A stretch of DNA of 48,229 nt, from contig JAKQEQ010000107.1 of NCBI GenBank assembly GCA_029556545.1, positions 1 to 48,229 of the forward strand, given 5' to 3'. Under the pieces are notes generated by a model. The model saw nothing but the letters and a program-made list of their open reading frames with translations, was not told the origin of the DNA and did no database searches. This DNA is from Candidatus Hydrogenedentota bacterium. Lineage in GTDB: Bacteria; Hydrogenedentota; Hydrogenedentia; Hydrogenedentales; JAGMZX01. Positions 41,864-48,229 of the stretch are shown piece after piece (position 1 is the stretch's first letter; every line of letters starts with the position of its first letter). The position numbers and the translations under genes were made by a program.

Positions 41864-43492
41864 ATGACGCGTTTCGGTGTGCTCGACTGGGCCATTGTGG
41901 CCGTCTATTTCGTGGGCATCGCCTCGATCGGCCCGATCTTCGCGCGGCGCAACAAGTCCACGGAGGGATACTTCGTCGGCAACCGCTCGTTCCCCGCGTG
42001 GCTGTTGGGTCTGGCGATGTTCGCCACGTCGATCAGTTCGATCACCGTGGTGGCGTATCCGGGCGACGCATTCCGCACCGGTTACTTGCGGTTGCTTCCG
42101 GCGTTCATGCTTCCCTTCGGTATCTTGCTGGCATCGAGGATATTTCTGCCCTATTTCCGGCGCAGCCGGTGCACGTCGGCGTTCGAGTATCTCGAAGGCC
42201 GCTTCGGTCCGGGGGTGCGGTTGTACGCATCGATTGCGTTCGTCTTCGGCCAGGTCATGCGGATCGGCACGATCCTGTATCTGGTCTCGCTGGTATTCCA
42301 GCAGATGACCGGCGCGACGCCCTACGTCTGCATTGTCGCGGGCGGCCTCGTCATCGCGGTCTACACCGTCGCAGGCGGCATCCGCGCCATTGTCTGGGCG
42401 CAATTCCTCCAGACGTTCCTGCTGTGGTTCGGCTCCGCGCTGTGCTTCATCACGGTTGTGCGCGGTATTGATGGCGGCATCGGGACGATCGTCTCGACGG
42501 CCCTCGCGGACGGCAAGTTCCTCTTCGGCGATCCGGCCACGCCCGGCGGACCGATGGTGTCCGCGCCGTGGTTCGCGCTGCGGGAAAAGGCCATCCTGAT
42601 GATGCTGCTCATGGGGTTGACGAACTGGCTCACGGAATACAGCAGCAACCAGAACGTCATTCAGAAGTACGTGGCGGCGAAGAACCCGAAGGAGGCGACG
42701 CGCTCGATCTGGATTTGCTGCATTTGCAGCGTACCGACGTGGGCCTTCTTCATGTTCCTCGGCACAAGCCTGTACGTCTATTTCAAGCTGCATCCGGACC
42801 CGCAGGCGCAGGCGATATTCACCGGCGCGGACGGCGCGAAGGCGGAGTCGATCCTCCCCTATTTCTGCGTGCGGGCGATTCCCTCGGGGCTCGCCGGACT
42901 GGTCATCGCCGGCATCCTCTCCGCCGCCATGTCGGCGTCGTCATCGAGCATCAGCGCGATCTCGGCGGTCAGCATCACGGATATCTACCGCCGGCACATG
43001 GTGAAGCGGCGCGACGAGCGCCATTACGTGCTCGCGGCGCGCATCGTGTCCGCGGCGAGTTGCCTGTTGATGATGGCCTGCGCCACGCTCTACCTGGAAA
43101 TGACCAAGCTGACGCTCCAGGACACCGGTTCGAAGATAGGCGCGATTATCGCGGGCGGCCTGCTCGGACTTTACGTGCTCGGGTTTCTGACCACGCGCGG
43201 CGACGGACGATCGGTCGCGGCGGGCATCGCGTGCACTGTGCTGTTCAGCCTGTACATCACGGCAATCGAGACGAAGCTGATCACCGCGGAAGGGCTCATG
43301 AACTGGTTCGGCCTGCCGGAGTCGATCGCGGGATGGCTGGCCAGGCCCATTCACACGTACTACACGGGGATATTCGGCAATATCATCATGTTTGTCGCAG
43401 GCTACGCCGTCGCGTGCCTCTTCCAGCGGCAACGCCGTGACCTGACCAATATGACCGTGTGGACGCGCCTGGACACTGCGGACGAGGAGTAG
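41864..43492 (+). CDS. sodium:solute symporter (SSS family)
   Basis: This 542-residue membrane protein has about 13-14 hydrophobic segments. SSS features are 'EGYFVGNRSFPAWLLGLAMF', 'SSITVVAYPGDAF', 'VAGGIRAIVWAQFLQ' and 'AGILSAAMSASSSSISAISA'; the last is the Na+-binding serine-rich helix. It is only distantly similar to the symporter at 9746. GGGGAGG lies 11 bases upstream of the ATG. A possible weak promoter is TTGCGT (41750) with CATCAT (41773), 17 bases apart. It heads a plus-strand run with the phosphoesterase and glycosidases, so it probably imports a product of those enzymes. Confidence 0.93.
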   Translation: MTRFGVLDWAIVAVYFVGIASIGPIFARRNKSTEGYFVGNRSFPAWLLGLAMFATSISSITVVAYPGDAFRTGYLRLLPAFMLPFGILLASRIFLPYFRRSRCTSAFEYLEGRFGPGVRLYASIAFVFGQVMRIGTILYLVSLVFQQMTGATPYVCIVAGGLVIAVYTVAGGIRAIVWAQFLQTFLLWFGSALCFITVVRGIDGGIGTIVSTALADGKFLFGDPATPGGPMVSAPWFALREKAILMMLLMGLTNWLTEYSSNQNVIQKYVAAKNPKEATRSIWICCICSVPTWAFFMFLGTSLYVYFKLHPDPQAQAIFTGADGAKAESILPYFCVRAIPSGLAGLVIAGILSAAMSASSSSISAISAVSITDIYRRHMVKRRDERHYVLAARIVSAASCLLMMACATLYLEMTKLTLQDTGSKIGAIIAGGLLGLYVLGFLTTRGDGRSVAAGIACTVLFSLYITAIETKLITAEGLMNWFGLPESIAGWLARPIHTYYTGIFGNIIMFVAGYAVACLFQRQRRDLTNMTVWTRLDTADEE

Positions 43493-43542
43493 CGGTTATG
43501 GACGCGGCGCCGAGAAAGAAACGGGAAGAAACGGAGGTCCAT

Positions 43543-44532
43543 ATGCGTAGTGTTCGTCTGCTGATGGCGCTTGCATTCCTCTTTCCATCCGTATGCGCGA
43601 CTCAACAAGTTGCGGCGTCGGCCGCTTCATTGCGCTTCCGGGAGGACGGCACGTTTCGTATTGTGCAGTTTGCCGACGTGCACTGGAGTTGGGGCTTCGG
43701 CAAGGACTGGCAGAGCCTGCGGCTCATGGGCGCGGTGCTCGATATCGAGCGCCCCGACCTGGTCGTCTACACCGGCGACAATATCACCGGCAGAGCGCCA
43801 TTGGCGTATCGGGCGCTCCGTCAACTTACCGCGCCCTGCGCCGAACGCGGCATACCGTGGGCCGCCGTCTTCGGCAACCATGACGATGAAGGATACGCCG
43901 GCAGGCAACGGCAAATGGAACTCATGCGCATGCTGCCGCATTGCCTCGCTTCCGCCGGGCCGCCGGACGTCGACGGCGTCAGCAACTACGTCCTTGTAGT
44001 GGGAGCTTCCCAGGCGCCGGACTCACCCGCGGCGTTGCTGTATTTCATTGACTCGTTGGGATACATGGAGTACCAGGGCGAGAGGAAGTACAACTACATT
44101 CAGCCATCTCAGATTGCCTGGTACAAGAACGAGTCCGGACGCTTTCTCGAACGTAACGTCGGCAGGCCGTTGCCCGCGATCGCCTTCTTCCATATCCCGC
44201 TGCCCGAGTACCGTCTCGCATGGGAATCCGCCAACGTCGTCGGCGTGAAGCAGGAGGAAGTCGCGGATTCGCCCGTGAACTCGGGCCTTTTCGCCGCATT
44301 CAAGGAAATGGGCGACGTGATGGCGGCGTTCGTGGGACACGACCACGTCAACGATTATATCGGCGAGGTGGACGGCATTTACCTCGGCTATGGACGCGGT
44401 ACGGGTTATGGCACCTACGGCAAGGAGGGCTTTCCTCGCGGCGCCCGTGTCATTGAGATCATCGAGGGCCGGCGACAAATCCGAACGTGGCTGCGGCTGG
44501 AAGGCGGCGTCCAGGAAATACAGATTCCGTGA
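43543..44532 (+). CDS. secreted calcineurin-like metallophosphoesterase
   Basis: This encodes 329 residues from ATG 43543, chosen because GGAGG lies 5 bases upstream and a signal peptide follows ('MRSVRLLMALAFLFPSVC'). An in-frame ATG at 43498 would add a charged stretch before the signal. Metal-binding motifs are complete: 'FADVHWSWG', 'YTGDNITGR', 'FGNHDDEGYAG', 'FFHIPLPEY' and 'VGHDHVND'. The layout recalls purple-acid-phosphatase-like PAP29-type enzymes. It probably removes phosphate from an extracellular substrate. It sits 50 bases after the symporter gene and likely shares its transcript. Confidence 0.92.
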   Translation: MRSVRLLMALAFLFPSVCATQQVAASAASLRFREDGTFRIVQFADVHWSWGFGKDWQSLRLMGAVLDIERPDLVVYTGDNITGRAPLAYRALRQLTAPCAERGIPWAAVFGNHDDEGYAGRQRQMELMRMLPHCLASAGPPDVDGVSNYVLVVGASQAPDSPAALLYFIDSLGYMEYQGERKYNYIQPSQIAWYKNESGRFLERNVGRPLPAIAFFHIPLPEYRLAWESANVVGVKQEEVADSPVNSGLFAAFKEMGDVMAAFVGHDHVNDYIGEVDGIYLGYGRGTGYGTYGKEGFPRGARVIEIIEGRRQIRTWLRLEGGVQEIQIP

Positions 44533-44673
44533 GGAAGGCTCTTTTCTCGGTCATTTCGGTCGCGGATTCAAGCACCGCGATCCCGCAAGTGGAAAAACGC
44601 ATTCAACCGGCCCATACTGGCGCAAGGTCGGCGCAGTTGACGTGATCGCCTTCGCACCCAGGGAGGGCCGCGG

Positions 44674-46566
44674 ATGAGTGCCTGTCATTTCCTGCTCTTA
44701 CTATGTGGTCTGTTGCCGCTCGCGAACCCGGATACGCAGACGCTGCCCCCCGCTCAGCGGCCGGCATGGGTCGCGGGCGAAGGCATCGTGATGGCCGGCA
44801 GTTGGGAACCGCTGCTATTCCGCGTGCGGCGCGACGGGGCGGACGGCTATCTGCCCACGCCTGAACAGCGCGCCGCGTATGATCGGGAGCACAGCCCTCC
44901 CATGATCGAGCAATTAAAGGCGCTCGGCGTCAACTTCGTCATGATGCACTGCCACAAGGGCGGCGGACTCGAAGCGGAGCACGAAAGCATGCAGGACGCT
45001 GCGCGTTTCGCGAAACGCTGCCGCGACGCGGGGCTTCACGTCGGCGTCTACAACTTCAGCGGCGCATTTCTTTGGGAACTGCTTTTCGATGAACGTCCTG
45101 AAGCACGAGACTGGGTACTGCGCGACGCGGAGGGGAACCCGCGCACTTACGGCGAAGCGACTTACCGCTACTATTGGAACCGCAATCACCCGGACGCCCG
45201 CGCTTACTACCATTGCCTTGTCCGATTCGCCGTGGAAGACATCGGCGCCGACTTGCTGCACTTTGACAACTATACCGAAGGTCCGGGAATGGACGACTGT
45301 TCCGTCGCGCGATTTCGCGACTATCTGTCCGCGTCGTTCTCGCGCGATCGACTGGCGGCCATGGACGCTTCCGATCTCGCGTCGGTGCGGCCCCCGATGG
45401 CGGGGCCGTCCGACACCTTGCTCCGCCGCGCATGGCTCGATTTTCACGCACAGTCGCTCGCGGATTCCTATGTCGACCTCAGCCGCTATGCCCGATCCCT
45501 GCGCAAGGACATTCTCATCGAATGCAATCCCGGCGGGCCGGGGCGCCGCGTAAACGCGCTGTTGGACCACGGGCGGCTCCTGCAAGGCGGCGAGGCGTTC
45601 TGGGACGAGTCCCGGCGTATCGGAATGGAGGGAGGCCGTCTCAGCACGCGCATTCAGACCTACAAGGTCGCGCGCGCCATGGACAATATGGCCTTCACCT
45701 ACACGACCACGCCGCTCGAAATGGCCGAATCCATGGCGTTCAATCTCGATTGCCTCGGCTGCATCTGCTGGTTCGAGTACGGCAACGTCGTGAAGGCCCC
45801 CGGCGTGCAGGAACCGCTGGACCCGGCCACAACGGATTTCGTTCGTTTCTTTCGGGAGCGACGCGACTTGTTTCGTCACGCAACCGTCGTGGCCGACGTC
45901 GCCGTATTGCGGAGTTATCCGTCGCAGGCGTTCGCGCCGCCCCACTTCGCGGACCGCGCGGCGCAGGTCGAGCAGACGCTCATCGAGACCCCGACGGCGT
46001 TCCAGATCGTTCACGATCATCAGCTTGCCGCGCTCGACCGGTACAAGGTCCTGGTGCTGGCGGAGTGCGTGGCGTTGTCCGACCGGCAGGTCGCGCAGAT
46101 TCGCGACCGCGTGGCACGGGACGGCGCGCTCATTCTCGTGGGCGAGGCCGCGACCCATACCGAATGGATGGAGCCGCGTCCACGGCCCGCGTTCGAGGAC
46201 CTGCCGCCGGAGCGCGTCCTCCGCATACCGCCGGAAGGCGACCTGATCCAGGCAGTACACGAGGCCCTTGGCGGTCGGCCCGCGTTGCAGGTTATCGCCG
46301 ATCCCTCGCCCGGCGTCTGCGCCGAACTGACGGAACAGCCAAGCCGACGGCTGGCACACCTCGTCAACTACCGCGCGGAAAGTCCCGTTGACTCGGTTGG
46401 CGTCAAGGTGCGCGTCCCGGATGGCCGTCGCGCCGTCGCCGTTCATCTTGCAAGCCCGGAGCACGCCGACAACTACGATATACCGTTTGTGGCAACAGAA
46501 GGGCTGGTGACTTTCACGGTCCCTCGGATCAATGTGTATGAGATCGCCGTCGTGACGTTCCAGTGA
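44674..46566 (+). CDS. secreted GH42/beta-galactosidase-like protein
   Basis: This encodes 630 residues, with GGGAGG 7 bases before the ATG and a short signal peptide ('CHFLLLLCGLLPLAN'). The first 380 residues look like a TIM barrel: 'LKALGVNFVMMHCHKGGG', 'GLHVGVYNFSGAF', 'IGADLLHFDNYTEG' and 'DILIECNPGG'. The second part (about 440-560) contains 'YKVLVLAECVALSDRQVAQI' and 'RDGALILVGEA', typical of the trimerisation domain of beta-galactosidase-like proteins. The last 70 residues form a small sandwich. Acidic residues D and E in the middle two blocks could be catalytic, but I cannot assign the family firmly. Likely acts with the flanking fucosidase and symporter. Confidence 0.8.
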   Translation: MSACHFLLLLCGLLPLANPDTQTLPPAQRPAWVAGEGIVMAGSWEPLLFRVRRDGADGYLPTPEQRAAYDREHSPPMIEQLKALGVNFVMMHCHKGGGLEAEHESMQDAARFAKRCRDAGLHVGVYNFSGAFLWELLFDERPEARDWVLRDAEGNPRTYGEATYRYYWNRNHPDARAYYHCLVRFAVEDIGADLLHFDNYTEGPGMDDCSVARFRDYLSASFSRDRLAAMDASDLASVRPPMAGPSDTLLRRAWLDFHAQSLADSYVDLSRYARSLRKDILIECNPGGPGRRVNALLDHGRLLQGGEAFWDESRRIGMEGGRLSTRIQTYKVARAMDNMAFTYTTTPLEMAESMAFNLDCLGCICWFEYGNVVKAPGVQEPLDPATTDFVRFFRERRDLFRHATVVADVAVLRSYPSQAFAPPHFADRAAQVEQTLIETPTAFQIVHDHQLAALDRYKVLVLAECVALSDRQVAQIRDRVARDGALILVGEAATHTEWMEPRPRPAFEDLPPERVLRIPPEGDLIQAVHEALGGRPALQVIADPSPGVCAELTEQPSRRLAHLVNYRAESPVDSVGVKVRVPDGRRAVAVHLASPEHADNYDIPFVATEGLVTFTVPRINVYEIAVVTFQ

Positions 46567-46670
46567 TCTGGCGAAAGCGTGCTGTTCCCGTCCGCCGCCG
46601 GATCGCGTGACGACGTGCGGTCCGTTCCGACGTAGTCCCGCCGGATGACGAACGCGGTCTTCGGATCGAG

Positions 46671-46699
46671 TTGACAAGATGCCGCGGTGTCTTCAAGAT
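46671..46699 (+). promoter_or_regulatory. possible promoter of the fucosidase gene
   Basis: A perfect TTGACA (46671-46676) is followed after 17 bases by CAAGAT, a poor -10 box. It lies about 90 bases before the start codon. Confidence 0.35.
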
Positions 46700-46791
46700 A
46701 GACGCACGGAGAATCTCGATCCCCGGGGCAACCACAAAGCGAGTCGGAAACACCGCAACCGGGAACCGCTCGCCGGAAGAAGGACAGGACC

Positions 46792-47850
46792 ATGAGAAAG
46801 AGAAGCGACTGCTCACGACGAGGTTTTCTGGCGGCAACGACGGCGGCCGCGGCAGGCGCCGCCGTCTCGCGCGAGGTCCTGGCCGCGGACAATGGACCGG
46901 GCGACGCGGGCGAACGTCGAGGCGGTCAGCGGCTCAGCCTGGACGCGCTGCGGGCATGGGAAGCCTTGGGCTACGGCATGTTCATCCATTACGGAATGAG
47001 CACCTTCGTGGGTCAAGAACTGCCCAGCGGCAATGATCCGCTGTCCGTTTACGCGCCCACGGCCCTGGATGTGGGCCAATGGGTCGCGGTGGCCAGGGAC
47101 GCGGGCATGAAGTACGCCGTCCTTACCACGAAGCACGTCGCGGGACATTGCCTGTGGCCCACCCGGCACACCGATTACTCCGTCGCGAACAGCCCGGACA
47201 AGACGGACGTGGTCGAAAGATTCGTCACCGCGTGCCGCGACAAGGGCGTGCTGCCGGGGTTCTACTACTGTTCGTGGGATAATCACAACCGATTTGGCAG
47301 CCGCACCTGGTCTGACGGTCCGGACCACTACACCACTTCGACCTATCAGACGTTTCAGACCGCGCAAGTCACGGAACTGCTTACCCAGTACGGGCCAATC
47401 GCCGAAACCTGGATCGACATTCCGGGGGCGCTCGGGCGCGGTTACCGCACGTTCCTCTACAACCACATCGCCTCGATCCAGCCGGACACGGTCATCATGA
47501 TGAACAGCGGCATTTCGACACAGGAAGACTACAACGTGGACTACGCGTGGCCGTCGGACATAATCGCCATCGAGCGTAGCTTGCCGCCGCAAAGCGGCTA
47601 CAAGAAATGGCGAACCATTGAAGGCAAGGAATACTACCTCCCGGGCGAGATGTGCGACCCCATCGGCAAGGAATGGTTCTGGGTGGAAGGCGACCTTCCC
47701 CGGGAGGACCAAGTGTTAGCCGACTTGTTCCAGGCGGCGCGCAACCACGGCGTCAACCTCTTGCTCGATGTGCCGCCCGACAGACGCGGCATCATCCCGA
47801 AAGAATCCGTCGACGCTCTCCTGCGACTGCGCAAGCATGTGGGCATTTGA
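46792..47850 (+). CDS. alpha-L-fucosidase-like enzyme (GH29), Tat-exported
   Basis: This 352-residue enzyme should release fucose from glycans. The N-terminus carries a twin-arginine export signal, 'CSRRGFLAATTAAAAGAA'. The barrel shows GH29 features: 'ALGYGMFIHYGMSTFVG', 'GMKYAVLTTKHVAGHCLWPT', 'DKGVLPGFYYCSWDNH' and 'GPIAETWIDIPG', where the aspartate is the expected nucleophile, although most members read W(F/L)DG. There is no C-terminal beta domain, so it is shorter than typical fucosidases (450 or more residues). Tat export implies folding in the cytoplasm. It follows the GH42-like gene by 225 bases. Confidence 0.88.
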   Translation: MRKRSDCSRRGFLAATTAAAAGAAVSREVLAADNGPGDAGERRGGQRLSLDALRAWEALGYGMFIHYGMSTFVGQELPSGNDPLSVYAPTALDVGQWVAVARDAGMKYAVLTTKHVAGHCLWPTRHTDYSVANSPDKTDVVERFVTACRDKGVLPGFYYCSWDNHNRFGSRTWSDGPDHYTTSTYQTFQTAQVTELLTQYGPIAETWIDIPGALGRGYRTFLYNHIASIQPDTVIMMNSGISTQEDYNVDYAWPSDIIAIERSLPPQSGYKKWRTIEGKEYYLPGEMCDPIGKEWFWVEGDLPREDQVLADLFQAARNHGVNLLLDVPPDRRGIIPKESVDALLRLRKHVGI

Positions 47851-47970
47851 GGCGTGAGATAGGAAAAGCGCGCGCCCCCGCGCACACCCCGCGTGGTGCG
47901 AGGTTCGCAGGGTCTCGACCGGGAGACAGCCCCGCCGCCTCCCTCCATGATTCGAACCGCAATCGACCTC

Positions 47971-48229
47971 TCAGAGCCCGGGGCAGTAACCGTCCTCAGT
48001 CCCTTCAGCCGGACACGCGTGGTATCCGCCCGAATTGTAGAACTGGATCAAGCGCAGCAGTTCCGTCAACTTGATCTCCCAGTCTGGCCCGGACGGCGCG
48101 TAGTCGCTTGCATGCGGCGTGCAGGTTTGGTTGGCGCCGGGGCCGGGCGCGTAGCCGTCTTCGGTGGTCCCCGGATCATCCGCGCAATGGAAGCCGCCGG
48201 AGTTGTAGAACTGGATGACGCGCAGGAGT
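47971..48229 (-). CDS. C-terminus of a secreted protein with LLRxIQFYN repeats (partial)
   Basis: Only the last 86 codons are in the window; the 5' part lies beyond the right edge. Reading the minus strand to the TGA at 47971 gives two units, 'LLRVIQFYNSGGFHC' and 'LTELLRLIQFYNSGGYHACP'. Between them is 'EDGYAPGPGANQTCTPHASD', and the end is 'EDGYCPGL'. It is clearly homologous to the tail of the kelch protein at 28495-29802, with the same two cysteine-containing linkers. The body of the protein cannot be judged from here. Confidence 0.85.
   Translation of the reverse strand, partial: LLRVIQFYNSGGFHCADDPGTTEDGYAPGPGANQTCTPHASDYAPSGPDWEIKLTELLRLIQFYNSGGYHACPAEGTEDGYCPGL

Overview
This is a high-GC bacterial chromosome fragment, apart from one conspicuously AT-richer gene at 3369-4478. 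Several traits point to an uncultured lineage of the Candidatus Hydrogenedentes / PVC-neighbour type: many secreted glycoside-hydrolase-like proteins, a family of prepilin-like proteins with an almost identical N-terminus and a C-terminal 'YLDGHV' motif, and secreted proteins ending in paired 'LLRxIQFYN' repeats. This assignment is inferred from gene style, not proven.

Layout. (1) 40-5299: an initiator tRNA and a tmRNA gene (ssrA, minus strand) flank a probable integrated element. It holds a small ORF, a DUF2924 protein, a large serine recombinase, an HTH protein and an AT-richer cargo gene with a HEPN-like Rx4H motif. (2) 5430-11491: a minus-strand two-gene unit, a Na+/solute symporter followed by a 1417-residue secreted protein with two glycosidase-like barrels. 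(3) 11724-17382: plus-strand HAD phosphatase, family 2 glycosyltransferase, polyprenyl diphosphate synthase and a membrane-anchored glycosidase-like protein. (4) 17421-23284: minus-strand SAM hydrolase (DUF62), a YhaN/YhaO (SbcC/SbcD-like) pair and a hypothetical gene. (5) 23487-28207: minus-strand core genes acpP-fabF-rnc, then a membrane pyrophosphatase. (6) 28495-31638: a kelch-propeller secreted protein, a broken gene next to a 185-bp MITE-like repeat, a seven-iron ferredoxin gene and a small ORF. (7) 32118-47850: a carbohydrate-use region with a Gfo/Idh/MocA oxidoreductase, a GH36-like enzyme, three prepilin-like genes, another barrel glycosidase, a second Na+/solute symporter, a metallophosphoesterase, a GH42-like protein and a GH29 fucosidase. 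(8) 47971-48229: the C-terminus of another LLRxIQFYN-repeat protein running off the right edge.

How it fits together. Secreted hydrolases would release sugars outside the cytoplasm, the two SSS symporters would import products with Na+, and the oxidoreductase would process sugars inside. The pyrophosphatase has the K+-dependent signature and resembles Na+-pumping members, so it could help maintain the Na+ gradient (inference). Several genes carry recognisable sigma70-like promoters with 17-18 nt spacers and clear Shine-Dalgarno sites, which fixed many starts.

The least-explained items are the HEPN-like cargo gene, the MITE-like repeat beside a gene with a G7-run frameshift, the double-barrel hydrolase whose second barrel appears to lack an acidic residue, the YhaO-like nuclease with GNED in place of GNHD, and the paired LLRxIQFYN terminal domain.
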